A DNA stretch of 64,000 nucleotides, from contig CAJSYZ010000006.1 of NCBI GenBank assembly GCA_910574455.1, forward strand, positions 2,160,156 to 2,224,155, written 5' to 3'. Positions 1 to 11,242 of this stretch are shown one piece after another. Below the pieces are notes generated by a model that was given only the letters and a program-made list of their open reading frames with translations, made no database searches and had not been told where the DNA came from. The position numbers were made by a program, and so were the translations under genes. The stretch's first letter is position 1; each line of letters starts with the position of its first letter. The stretch comes from Trichaptum fuscoviolaceum (Eukaryota; Basidiomycota; Agaricomycetes; Hymenochaetales; Trichaptaceae).

Positions 1-2
1 CC

Positions 3-1196
3 GCGCCAGGCGCTGCTCCGACTCCGACTCCGGGTGCTGCTCCCGCCCAGACCGCACCACCGCCCCAGCAGGGCGGAGACCTCCCCCCAGACGTCCTCCA
101 GACTATCAATGATGCCACCCGACCTCTCCAGTCACACCTGCAGGAGGTGACCGCCGAAAACCAGCGCCTCCACGACTTCATGAACCTGTTTGTCCGAAAT
201 GCGCAGGAAGGCGCGACCCGCACTCCCAAGGGTCCGAAGGTCGGTGCCCCGCCCGCGTTCTATGGGCGTACTCCGAAAGATAAGGAGACAGAGAGTATCA
301 GCTTTGAGGAGTGGTCGCAGAAGGTCTGACTTTATGTCCGGATGCGCCCCCAGGAGTTTGTAGGCAGTCCGACGATGGCCTGTCTATGGGCTGCTTCGCT
401 ACTCCGCGGGCCCGCTGAACAATGGGCTCGTCCGCACACAACCGCCGCCCTCGAGGGCACCGAAGTCCCCACTCTCATGACCGATTTGGAACTCTTCCTG
501 GCGTCCCTCCAGTCCGCGTTCGGACGTCCGAACATCAAGCGCCACGCCGGACAGGAGCTTATGAAACTGCGCCAGGGCAAGGACACGGTGTCGGAGTATG
601 CGGCGAAGTTTCGTGCGTTGCTGGTGGAGTCGGAGGTGGACTGGGGGATGGAAGGGAAGATGTTGGTGTTCGAGACCGGACTCAGCAGTCAGTTCCGCTA
701 CGATCTGGCGAGCAAGGAGATCCGGGAGACCAAGAGCTTCGACCAGTGGGTCCGACTGCTTTGCGAATACGATGAGGACTTGCGTGCGCGTCGGACTGGC
801 TTCAAGCAGAACAACTGGAGTCCGAACTGGGGCTCCCGCTCGCAGACACACCACTCCGCTTTGCGCGGACCGACTCGGGACCCCGACGCGATGGACATCG
901 ATCGCTTGAGCACTGAAGAGATGATGCGCCGCGGACTTTGCTTCCAGTGCAGTGAGCATGGACATCTGGCTCGAGACTGTCCGCAGCGGAGCAAGAGATC
1001 AAATGTCCGATCGAAGGTGGCTTCACAGACCGCCGCCTCGTCATCCACCGCTCCGCCCGCCGCCGCTCCCAAGACACCGACTGCGACCCTTGAGGAAGTC
1101 CGCGACGAGACTCCGACCGTGAACGCCGCTTGCACTCTGACCGTTGACAAAATCGCCAAAGCGGTAGCAGCTGCTCTCAAGAGTCAGGGTTTTTGA
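3..1196 (+). pseudogene. Gypsy element A Gag (5' end outside window, one nonsense codon)
   Basis: Structural Gag of a Ty3/Gypsy retrotransposon, which forms the cytoplasmic particle and packages element RNA. The frame is open from the window edge, with a Pro/Ala-rich stretch, then a retrotransposon Gag core (about 240-800) and a CCHC zinc knuckle near 943-985 (CFQCSEHGHLARDC, spacing C-X2-C-X4-H-X4-C). An in-frame TGA at 327-329 interrupts the core; the reading frame is the same before and after it, and CGA is the likely ancestral codon because the change would be a CpG transition. The 3' end reads Q-G-F-stop and overlaps pol in the -1 frame. The true start and the 5' LTR lie to the left of the window. 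The family assignment is firm; functionality is unlikely in this copy. Confidence 0.9.
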
Positions 1197-1232
1197 GTGG
1201 GTCTAGGCGCGCGGTCGTTCCGCCAAAGACCC
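1187..1232 (+). promoter_or_regulatory. Candidate -1 ribosomal frameshift site of element A (gag/pol)
   Basis: The last Gag codons are CAG GGT TTT TGA. They contain the heptamer GGGTTTT at 1187-1193 in the correct phase (X XXY YYZ), directly before the stop. Pol continues in the -1 frame from 1193. After a 5-nt spacer (1194-1198), GGGTCT (1199-1204) can pair with AGACCC (1227-1232), enclosing GCGG (1211-1214) paired with CCGC (1220-1223). Slippery heptamer, short spacer and stem match the known eukaryotic -1 frameshift signal. Function is inferred. Confidence 0.75.
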
Positions 1233-4200
1233 CGAACCGATTTTCGCTGTTAGATGATGATGTATCCGATCCCTCTGTGTACAATCGTACTTCGCTAATA
1301 CACAAGAGTTTGCGTCGATTCATCCATGTCCCAGTGAGAATAAGTGACGGCCGAAAGATTTTGAGCATGAGAGCGCTGCTAGACTGCGGTGCATTTTCGG
1401 TGATCATCAACCAGAAGTTGGTGCGGAAGTTTGGACTACGTACTCGTCCTCTCGACCGACCAATCAAGGTGTACAACGCCGACGATTCGCTGAACCAGAG
1501 TGGTCCGATTACAGACCAAGTCCGACTTACTCTGGAGATCGGTGGACACAAAGAAGAAGTCGATGCCACAGTGGCAAACATCGGAGACTATCCGTTGATC
1601 ATTGGGATAGATTGGCTACACCACCATAACCCGGAGATTGATTGGAACGACGAGACCATCAGCTTTACGCGATGTCCGAACGAATGCCGCCCTGTCGAAG
1701 CGGCAAGAGTCGTAGAAGCCGGACAACCGCTACCCCGCGCCGTTCGCAAGTTGCGGGCCGCGCGATGCAAGAACAGTCGACAGATGCGACCGCGACCGCA
1801 GCCCCATGCAAGAGTCTGCGTTGCGGAAGTCGGTGATGATTCAGATGAGTCGGACCGTGAGTCTGACGACCTTGCGAAGATTCCCCCCGGATTTCGGTAC
1901 TCCGAAAAGTACATGGACATCTACCATGAGGCGGAGCAGTTCTATGTGGCGGACGATCCGGACTTTGTGCATAAAGTTGCGGCCTCGTATACCTGGTTGC
2001 AGGCGATTGCGGAGAAGTCGGCAGTGAAGGAGGGTGACAAGTCCTTCGAGGAGATGGTCCCCCCGCAGTACCGCGAGTTTGCGAAGGTGTTTTCGAAGTC
2101 AGAGGCCGAACGGTTGCCCGAGAGGAAGCCGTTTGACCATGCAATCGACCTGGAGCCCGGAAAGACCCCTTCGTACAGCAAGATCTATCCTATGGCACCG
2201 GCGGAGCGGGCAGCCTTGAAGGAGTTCATTGAGGAGAACCTTCGAAAGGGTTACATCCGACCGTCGAAGTCCCCCGCCGCTGCTCCGGTCTTCTTCATCA
2301 AAAAGAAGGACGGATCGCTTCGGATGGTCGTCGACTACCGAAAACTCAATGAGATCACCGTCAAAAATCGGTACCCGCTTCCCCTGACCACCAAACTCAT
2401 CGATTCCTTGAAGAAGGCCCGCGTCTTCACCAAGCTCGACTTGCGGGCCGGATACAACAATATCCGCATCAAGGAAGGCGACGAGTGGAAGGCCGCTTTT
2501 CGGACTCAGGAGGGCCACTTCGAACCGACAGTTATGACTTTCGGACTTACAAACGCACCCGCTACGTTTCAGCGGATGATGAACGAGCTCTTCAAGGATA
2601 TGCTGGATGTTATTGTCATTATCTACCTCGATGACATCTGCATTTTTTCGGAGAACGAGTCGGAGCACGAGGAACACGTTAAGGAGGTACTCCGACGTTT
2701 GGAAAAGTACGACCTGTTCTGTAAGCCCGAAAAGTGCGAGTTCACACAAGGACTCCATTGAGTACCTGGGTATGATCATTGGCTCTGGAATTATCTCGAT
2801 GGATCCGAAGAAGGTCGAAGCGGTGGCCGACTGGCCGACTCCGGCGAAGGTGAAGGACATTCAGGCTTTCTTGGGGTTCGCAAACTTCTACCGACGTTTT
2901 ATCAAGGACTTCTCGAAGCTGGCGGTTCCCATGACCGAATTGTTGCGGAAGGATGTCCAGTGGCGCTGGACTACCCGCCAGCAAGAGTCCTTCGATGGTC
3001 TGAAGAAGAAGTTTGCTGAGGCACCGGTCCTTGCGATGCCCGACCTTGAGAAACCCTTCATCCTCGAATGCGATGCTTCGGACTTCGCGACCGGAGCGGT
3101 ACTTTCGCAGATCGGACCAGACGGTGACATTCACCCAGTGGCCTACTATTCGAAGTCCCTGGGCGATGCGGAGAGGAACTATGAGATCCACGACAAGGAG
3201 CTCCTAGCCATCGTCCGAGCCTTGGACGAGTGGCGGCACTATCTCGAAGGAAGTCCGCACAAAATTGATATTGTGTCGGACCACCGCAACCTGCTCTTCT
3301 TTGCGGAAGCCCGAAACCTTACGAGACGCCAGGCCCGCTGGAGCTTGTTCCTTAGCCGTTTTGACTTTCTGATCCGTCACCGCCCCGGCCGACTTGGTGG
3401 AAAGCCGGATGCTTTGTCCAGGCGCGAAGATCTTCGTCCTGACGGACCGGACAATACGAACAAGGTCCTTCTGGACACGAACCGCTTCTATACGTTGGCG
3501 ATGCGACGAGGGATGGTCCGTGCAGAGGGGGATACGGAGTTGTTGCGGAGGATTAGGGAGTCCGAGAGGTTTGACGAGGAATTGGTCGAGGCGATTGAGA
3601 AAGTGAAGGAAGGGGCTCCGCGTGCGCTGGCGAACGATCTGGAGGAGTGGAACACGGAGGATGGGCTGCTGCTGTACCGGGGTAAGGTCTATGTGCCGAA
3701 GGACGAGGAGATCCGCCGCGATATCGTCAAGTTACACCACAATTTGCTTCCGGTCGGACATCCGGGTCGTTGGAAGACCTACGAGCTGGTGAGTCGGAAT
3801 TACTGGTGGCCTGGTATGTCCACATTCGTCGAGCGGTACGTGTCGGGGTGTGACACTTGTATACGGACGAAGAACATCCCGCAACGTCCGGTTGGTCCGC
3901 TTCAGCCCAACGAAGTACCAGACGGACCGTGGCAGGTCATTTCTTGCGACTTCATCACCCAGCTGCCACAGTCCGGTGAATACGACGCGATCTTCGTGGT
4001 TGTAGACCGACTCACCAAGCAGGCCCATTTCATACCGACGACCTCGGATATTGACTCTGCGCGGATGGCCGACTTGTTTGTGTCCGAAGTTTGGAAACAC
4101 CATGGCACGCCGCGCAAAGTCATTTCGGACCGGGGTACGCAGTTCGTGTCCCGGTTTATGAAGGCGGTACTCCATCGACTTGGGATCGAGGGCGCAACAT

Positions 4201-4997
4201 CGACATCCTTCCACCCGCAAACGGACGGTCAGACCGAGCGGGTGAACCAGGAGTTGGAACAGTATCTCCGCGCGTTCACCGACGTCCGACAGGAAAATTG
4301 GTCGGAGTTACTGCCCATGGCGGAGTTTGCACACAACACGCGAGCGCACTCCGCTACCAAGGTGTCTCCCTTCGCACTGCTGTATGGATACGACCCCGAG
4401 TTCACCATTGTACCGAGTGCCGGACTTTCAACGGTACCTGCAGTGGACGACCGACTCGACCTGCTTCAGAAGGCTCAGGAGGACGCTCGCGCGGCTCTTG
4501 AAGTTGCCGCGGAGCGGATGAAGCGGTACTACGACCAGGGACATGCAGACACGCCGGACATTCGACCAGGAGACAAGGTATGGCTCGACGCACGGAATAT
4601 CGCAATACCGGGCACGTGCAAGCTGAATCCGCGGAGACTCGGACCCTACACGGTTTTGCGGAAGATCGGACTCTTGAATTACAAGCTTCAGCTGCCTGCG
4701 ACTATGCGGATTCACCCAGTGTTCCATGTGTCGCTTCTCACAAAGTATACACCGGACACCATTCCTGGTCGCGTCCAGACACCGCCAGAGCCCGTAAACG
4801 ACGACGGCGACATTGAATACGAAGTATCCGAAGTCCTTAATTCGCGCCGAAGCGGTCGAGGTCGGACTCTGCAGTATTTGGTTCGCTGGAAAGGCTATGG
4901 ACCCGAGGAAGACCAATGGATCGATGCCGCGGACATGGAGCATGCCCCCGCCGTTATCCGAAAGTTCTATCGTCGGTACCCCGACGCCATTCGCTAA
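1193..4997 (+). pseudogene. Gypsy element A Pol polyprotein (PR-RT-RNase H-INT-chromodomain), frameshifted
   Basis: Polyprotein for reverse transcription and integration. Order: aspartic protease near residue 64, reading DCGA where D-S/T-G is expected; reverse transcriptase (VDYRKLN, YLDD near nt 2622); RNase H (LECDASDFATGAVLSQ near 3064, then an EIHDKELLAI segment); integrase HHCC zinc finger (about 3733-3860) and DDE core (CDFITQLP, ISDRGTQF, PQTDGQTERVNQE); and a C-terminal chromodomain (EYEVSEVLN to about 4960), which places it in the chromovirus group. The frame breaks at about 2745: compared with the duplicate at 61515-62163 and with B and D, one extra base lies in the segment after EKCEF, giving a stop at 2759-2761. 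Pol resumes in the next frame. There is no ATG; expression would depend on frameshifting from gag. Confidence 0.93.
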
Positions 4998-5028
4998 CGA
5001 ACGCGCGCGCTCTTTAGGAGCGCCCTTG

Positions 5029-5615
5029 GAGGGGGATAATGTCAGGAATCCGCCTCAGGTTATTTTATTTCTTTTATTTTTCTTTTATTTTCTTTTACGA
5101 TCACACTCCGAGTCGGATCCCCGACATGTCCGGTCCGAAACCGGACTTTATTTAACTCCGATTCTCTTCCTTTTTGCATAGATTACTTGCCTGTATGTTT
5201 GCAGGCCGCTAGGACAAGTGCCCTGCAAACAATTCTCCTTTCTTTCTTTCTTCCGCCACTCCGACTCGAACCTCCGCTCTACCGATGCGGGACCCCGACT
5301 AGAGCGGGACCCCGAACTCCGACTTACGTCAGCGGTATAGGTCGGACCTAGTCGGATCAGGGTCCAGTGGCTTGGTACTGTATAGTTTTTACCTTTGTTC
5401 ATCAAAACCGCGGATCCCCCTGCGAAGCACTCCACTTTTGGCCTCTTGTAAAGTGCTTCTCAGGTGATGTGTTTATCTTTAGCTCTGATGTGTAGAATAG
5501 CTTAATTGACTTGTAAAGTGCTTCTCAGAGTGAGAACCACCGCTCATTGCGTCCGATCGTCGTCTGTGTCCGATTCAGGGTCTCGAAAGCGAAGGAACCA
5601 CTCTAGGTCGTAACA
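5029..5615 (+). repeat. Polypurine tract and 3' LTR of element A
   Basis: GGAGGGGGATAA immediately precedes TGTCAGGAATCC at 5040. The LTR runs to GGTCGTAACA at 5615 (576 bp), giving TGT...ACA ends. The next bases, CCGTCTCTCC, are internal to the LTR of element B (compare 25422), so A is inserted in B's LTR. The A tract is the plus-strand priming site typical of LTR elements. The 5' LTR of A and the left target-site copy are outside the window, so the duplication cannot be checked. Confidence 0.82.
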
Positions 5616-5985
5616 CCGTCTCTCCAGATGGCTACGGCCTGTCCGTGGACGTCAGCGTCCGGTCCGGGGCCGCGACTAGCCAGACTAGGTATGCCAGACT
5701 GTTGCAGGTTGTCACCTTGAGGTACTAGCGGATTAATGAGCGTATGTTAATAAGTGAATGTACGTGTGCCGTGGCGGGTCGTCGTAAATGAGTGTGTGTA
5801 TGCGTGCATGGTTGCCGGGACGGTGGTGCGGGATAAGTCACGTGAGCATGGGATCGTGCGATTCGGGAATGAGGTTTCGTGCCGGGAATCCAATGGCGGG
5901 ATTCTCCCCGCGGGATTGTCTGCTCATGTCGGGATCCTTGGCGGGAAAGTGCGGGAAATGAGAAAAGGAGCCCGGGATCTCGACA
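5616..5985 (-). repeat. 3' LTR of element B, visible part
   Basis: On the minus strand the LTR starts TGTCGAGATCCCGGG at 5985, directly after GGAGGGGGGTAA, the polypurine tract. The 370 bp match 25422-25791 except at 5710, 5822, 5856 and 5880. The rest of this LTR should lie to the left of element A, outside the window. Confidence 0.88.
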
Positions 5986-6107
5986 TTACCCCCCTCCAAA
6001 GGCGCAACTCCGGGGCGCCAAGCTTGAATCTTGCTCAGGTCACAGAGCTCGATAGCGTTGACTTCCTGAGGGGCGTCCGGGTGTTTTCGATAGAAACTGC
6101 AAATTTT
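5986..6107 (-). pseudogene. Element B Pol, C-terminal tail
   Basis: On the minus strand this continues the chromodomain block at 8972 once IR-1 and one copy of its TSD are removed: the joined reading aligns with the end of element A Pol (residues around FYRKHPDAPQ against FYRRYPDAIR). It then runs through PLEGG into the polypurine tract GGAGGGGGG. It ends at the LTR boundary; the reading frame enters the LTR without an earlier stop, a common arrangement in this group. Confidence 0.75.
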
Positions 6108-8964
6108 CAGTCCTGCCAGTTAGTTCATTGAATGAAATACAGTGTTTGCTGAATGTACTGGAGATACTCATTGAATGAGATTACAGCCATTACTGCATGA
6201 TATAGAGCATCTGATTGAATGAAGTACAGCGTTGCTGTAAACCATCCTCTGCATTTACTCTCAGCAAATGCTGGTTGAAGCAGTGTAGGGTGAATCAGCC
6301 TTGCTGTACATTGATTCAGGGGATGCATACCTAGGAAATACTAGGCATGCAATACCTATTGGGAATATAGCACTGGATAATAGAATAATGCATTGCATAC
6401 CCACCGCTTTTTTAGGTTAATTATAGCATTCAGGTACTGTTGATTGATAGCATGCTGTAATAAATCAGAATTTCATAATTTCCATCTATTTTGAGATATG
6501 AGGCACACCAGGGTCCAGGACCCTGAGGTCTGGCAGGTTCCAGGTCACTTGGTGCCGCTTTAGAGGAGGCCGTGGGAATAAACTCAAATTAACCTTTGCA
6601 GGTGCTACAGGCCTTCTAAAATAGCACGAAAATAACCAAAAAATCAGAAAATATTCCTGGACACTGCCGCTTCGCCCTAGCGTGGGAACTACGCTTCTGA
6701 GCGACCATATTAGGGTACCAGTGTGTTCTGGGCCCTCCTGGGCCCTTCCTAAAGCGGTAAAAATCATCATAAAATAGATAATTATATTCATTTGCACCTG
6801 CATATATGCAGGCTTCTCCTGGGCTTACCAGCAGCAGATAAAATATGCTAAAATCGGATTATATTAGTAGAAGTATATTGAACATGAACTGGATAGCTAA
6901 ATAAGGTAATACTAGCTGGGAACATGTATAGAACAGCAGAACATGTTCTATTTTTAATACATAACATATGGGGCCCATTGCACCACAATGGGATACCTCT
7001 GGGATGCAAATTTTGATGGGATTCCAATGGGACGCACTAGAAAAGCAAAAACGGGCTTTGACGGCGCCAAAATATGCATTTCACGTATTGTTACAAATTA
7101 TTCTTTTATTTAAATGTTATTTTTGTTACAGCACTTCTACTGCACGTAAAGGCATGTATAAATAGTCGAAATGGTACAGAACGACGAGGAGAACAATAAT
7201 ATGAGCTTAGAATAGCAACGCGGGGGCAATATATAGCTCTATCACACTAACCATTTTCGGAGAGCATGCAATTATTGGTAGTCATTCATATGCATGTATG
7301 TACACTGTATTTATGTTCTGATAGCTTTAATTAGTTCTCTATATATATCTCTCATGCTGTACGAGGTTTCGCGGCAATCGGAGCTTATTTCAAATTAATA
7401 TAAGGCATACAAGTTTCGGAAAGATGGGTCAATTTTAATTTATTGGGAGGGTTATGGGTCAGGCACATAGTGCCAAACATTCACTATGACTATCTTAATC
7501 ATAATCCAAATGCATGTTTGGGGTACATATTGAATCTGTAAGTTATATGTCTTTCTGACATAACATGTGCATTCTGAAATCACACATAGCATATCATCCT
7601 ACAATGTTGTGTATGACTTTTACATTCTAATGTCATCTCAGACATGCATTTGAAATATGTTTAGGATACTCATAGTGAATGTTTGGCACTATGTGCCTGA
7701 CCCATAACCCTCCCAATAAATTAAAATTGACCCATCTTTCCGAAACTTGTATGCCTTATATTAATTTGAAATAAGCTCCGATTGCCGCGAAACCTCGTAC
7801 AGCATGAGAGATATATATAGAGAACTAATTAAAGCTATCAGAACATAAATACAGTGTACATACATGCATATGAATGACTACCAATAATTGCATGCTCTCC
7901 GAAAATGGTTAGTGTGATAGAGCTATATATTGCCCCCGCGTTGCTATTCTAAGCTCATATTATTGTTCTCCTCGTCGTTCTGTACCATTTCGACTATTTA
8001 TACATGCCTTTACGTGCAGTAGAAGTGCTGTAACAAAAATAACATTTAAATAAAAGAATAATTTGTAACAATACGTGAAATGCATATTTTGGCGCCGTCA
8101 AAGCCCGTTTTTGCTTTTCTAGTGCGTCCCATTGGAATCCCATCAAAATTTGCATCCCAGAGGTATCCCATTGTGGTGCAATGGGCCCCATATGTTATGT
8201 ATTAAAAATAGAACATGTTCTGCTGTTCTATACATGTTCCCAGCTAGTATTACCTTATTTAGCTATCCAGTTCATGTTCAATATACTTCTACTAATATAA
8301 TCCGATTTTAGCATATTTTATCTGCTGCTGGTAAGCCCAGGAGAAGCCTGCATATATGCAGGTGCAAATGAATATAATTATCTATTTTATGATGATTTTT
8401 ACCGCTTTAGGAAGGGCCCAGGAGGGCCCAGAACACACTGGTACCCTAATATGGTCGCTCAGAAGCGTAGTTCCCACGCTAGGGCGAAGCGGCAGTGTCC
8501 AGGAATATTTTCTGATTTTTTGGTTATTTTCGTGCTATTTTAGAAGGCCTGTAGCACCTGCAAAGGTTAATTTGAGTTTATTCCCACGGCCTCCTCTAAA
8601 GCGGCACCAAGTGACCTGGAACCTGCCAGACCTCAGGGTCCTGGACCCTGGTGTGCCTCATATCTCAAAATAGATGGAAATTATGAAATTCTGATTTATT
8701 ACAGCATGCTATCAATCAACAGTACCTGAATGCTATAATTAACCTAAAAAAGCGGTGGGTATGCAATGCATTATTCTATTATCCAGTGCTATATTCCCAA
8801 TAGGTATTGCATGCCTAGTATTCCCTAGGTATGCATCCCCTGAATCAATGTACAGCAAGGCTGATTCACCCTACACTGCTTCAACCAGCATTTGCTGAGA
8901 GTAAATGCAGAGGATGGTTTACAGCAACGCTGTACTTCATTCAATCAGCTACCTGGCAGCAGTG
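6108..8964. mobile_element. Fold-back (palindromic) DNA element IR-1
   Basis: A 2857-bp insertion in the 3' part of B pol, flanked by direct repeats AAATTTT (6101-6107 and 8965-8971). The ends are inverted: left CAGTCCTGCCAG, right (reverse complement) CACTGCTGCCAG. From 6211 to 8948 (2738 bp) it is a near-perfect palindrome with arms of about 1.3 kb and a central unpaired stretch of roughly 7525-7640. Short ORFs occur as mirror pairs in the arms but look non-coding (see rejected items). No transposase is present, so it is non-autonomous. The 7-bp duplication and these ends do not let me name a superfamily. Confidence 0.88.
6126..6255. repeat. Subterminal 43-bp tandem units in IR-1 (left end)
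   Basis: Related segments start at 6126 (CATTGAATGAAATACAG), 6169 (CATTGAATGAGATTACAG) and 6213 (GATTGAATGAAGTACAG), a period of 43-44 bp. The right end has a single unit (about 8925-8948). The two extra units account for the left end being about 87 bp longer than the right. They could be transposase-binding repeats; that is inference. Confidence 0.7.
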
Positions 8965-10132
8965 AAATTTTAGCCTTTGCATTACCCATATCCTTTGCGG
9001 GAATCCATGTATCTTCCGCGCTCGAATATCCCTTCCATCGTACCAAATATTCAAACCTCCGTCTAAACCGTCTAGCATCCAGTACCTCTTCCACCTCGTA
9101 CTCCAGATCTCCTTCTACTTCGACTGGGGGCGGCGGGGGTTGCGTTCGACCGGGAATGTCGTCTTCGTGGTATGGCGAGAGCAGCAATACGTGAAATACG
9201 GGATGAATCTTCAGCGACGCGGGGAGTTCGAGTTCGTAGGTGAGGTCACTTAGCTTTGCCTTCACTTTATACGGCCCTAGTCGTTTCGGTAATAATTTGC
9301 ACGCTCCCGGTCGCCGAACGTTCGTCGCTTCGAGCCATACTTTATCCCCGACTGCGTACTGCGGGGCCTCGTTCCTGGCCTGATCGTAGTGCTGCTTCAT
9401 GCGCTCTGCCGCAACCTCCAAAGCCGCTCTTGCCTCTTCCTGTGCCTGCTGAAGCTCCTGTAGTCGTGCGTCCGCGGCGGGGACCGTGGACAGGCTGTCG
9501 CTCGGGGCAATTGTGAATTCGGGATTGTAGCCGTAGACAAGCGCGAACGGGGATTGTCGTGTGGCCGCGTGCGCTTTCGTGTTGTGCGCGAACTCTGCCA
9601 TCGGGAGTAATCCGGCCCAGTTTTCTTGTCGTGTATCTATGAAAGCCCGTAAATATTGTTCCAGTTCTTGGTTTACCCTTTCGGTTTGCCCATCCGTCTG
9701 CGGGTGATACGCCGTCGACGTGGTACCCTTGATACCGAGTCGGGAAAAGAGGGCTTTCATGAACTGTGCAACAAACTGTGGTCCTCAGTTGGATATGATC
9801 TGGCGGGGGGTTCCGTGCAGCTTCCAGACGTGTTGCAGGAATAGTTCTGCAGTTTCCGGTGCATCGATGTCAGACGTGGTCGGGATAAAATGTGCTTGCT
9901 TCGTGAGACGGTCGACCACCACGAAAATTGCGTCGTAATCCTCGGATTGGGGGAGCTGGGTGATGAAGTCGCACGAAATCGCCTGCCAGGGGCCCTGCGG
10001 GATTTCGTTCGGCTGCAGGAGTCTACCGGGCGTTGGGATCGGTTCTTCGTGCGTGCGCAGGTATCGCATCCCGAAACGTATCGTTCTACAAAGTTAGACA
10101 TCCCGGGCCACCAGTAGTTTTGCGGCTTACCA
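8965..10132 (-). pseudogene. Element B Pol, integrase and chromodomain block
   Basis: Minus-strand continuation of B Pol after element C. It covers the integrase zinc finger (VERYVSGCDTC near 10070), the DDE core (CDFITQLPQSEDYD, PQTDGQTERVNQE) and a chromodomain (EYEVEEVLDARR, YLVRWKGYSSAEDTWIP). Damage: extra T residues in the run 10118-10121 shift the frame at the SRNYWW motif; one base is missing near 10023, compared with the LQPNEIP segment of related elements; and an in-frame TGA at 9785-9787 replaces the Arg of the ISNRGPQF motif (CGA to TGA). Integrase and chromodomain act on target DNA in the nucleus; this copy cannot make the full protein. Confidence 0.88.
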
Positions 10133-10677
10133 TGTTATGCATCAAGCATACGGACCATGTTTACCTTTGTTTACCTCACGTAACCCGATTAGGCTACGCT
10201 TACCTTTGTCCCTCGGACTTTACCATTTAACCTTTTTACCTTTAACCTTCGGTGCCCCAGGTAGCCCCCTTTTACTGCCTCTTTGTTTACATTGCCCCTT
10301 CGCTTTACCATAGCCCCAGTTAGCCCTACGTAGCCCCAGTTAGCCCCATTTCCCCTGTTTCACAGTTAGCCCTAGTTAGCCCCAGTTAGCCCCAGTTAGC
10401 CCCAGTTAGCCCCAGCTAGCCCCAGAAGCGTGTTCTATTTATGTTTCTCTCCTCTGTAGTATATAAACCCTGTACATACCGCCCCAGGATGACACTTAAG
10501 TCAATCCTCCTATAGTCTTTCACACATCGTGCCAAAGACTCTGTTCACCCACGACTTCCGAGCTTAAGAGAGCCTCGTTAAAGCGCCCACTCTTATCTCA
10601 CCACTTGTTTGTTCACAAACAACGCTTTTGTCACTTATCATTTCCGTGATAAGTCTTCCGAAGCCGTGAACGTAACA
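10133..10677 (+). repeat. 5' LTR of element C with decamer repeats and TATA box
   Basis: 545 bp, TGTTATGC...CGTAACA. Between about 10311 and 10432 it contains many copies of a 10-bp unit AGCCCCAGTT, four of them directly tandem. TATATAAA at 10460-10467 is a probable core promoter. The repeats just upstream of it could be activator sites (inference). Confidence 0.9.
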
Positions 10678-11242
10678 ATTAGGATTGACTTCTTTCCATA
10701 ACCTGGAAAGCAGCCAAGACTATTGCACTTGACTCCACTTTCCTCCATCGGAATTAAACAATCCACCCTACAAGAACTAATCCGGAATACTTTCAAAGTA
10801 AGTGAACAACTGGCCATTGATTGCTAACCTTTCAAAGTAGGAAAGAAAGAACTTGAACGACATACGATTGACACATAACTTGTGTTGTGTATTCATCTAC
10901 ACAGACGCTCGAAACAGACCCAAAGCATTAAGCAGGTTCACGCCCAGAATTAACGGTCCTTGTTACATTAAGGTTGGTGTAAGCGGGATTTGAGGTTCGC
11001 GACCCGATCAGAAAGCAGAGCCAGCCCAGGTAACTTGAAGAGAAGAAAGCAAGCAGAGGAACGGTCCGATCCACCTAGTGAAACTGCTAGACGCATATAG
11101 CAAAGATCCAAAGAGACATAGCTTCACTCGTTGACGACAGAAATACCGGTGAACACAACAGGAAGTTGTTATCCAGCGAACCGAAGTAACATACCGGACG
11201 AGCACTCGAGAAGAGAGTTAGGAGACTCCACTCGTGTTGTAA
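10678..11242 (+). other. Leader of element C
   Basis: Begins ATTAGGATTGACTTC directly after the LTR, where a primer-binding site should be, but there is no TGG start as expected for a tRNA 3' end. Element B's LTR is followed by TTAGGTCAAAAG, sharing TTAGG. No convincing ORF with an ATG is seen in this leader. Confidence 0.5.

Noticed and set aside
399..965. Long antisense ORFs opposite gag, pol and the LINE ORFs throughout the window
   Set aside because: They are GC-rich shadows of the real genes, with no domain and no start context of their own.
6968..7165. 65-residue ORF of equal length in IR-1 and IR-2 (also 26829-27026)
   Set aside because: Between copies about 27 of 198 bases and 17 of 65 residues differ, so most changes alter the protein; no sign of selection on coding.
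6486..8673. Mirror-image 105-residue ORFs in the arms of IR-1 (and 71-residue ones in IR-2)
   Set aside because: They are duplicated by the palindrome, and the two elements disagree in length and frame. This is not evidence for a protein.
10311..10432. Telomere-like GTTAGCCCCA repeats
   Set aside because: They lie inside both LTRs of element C and do not match a fungal telomere unit.
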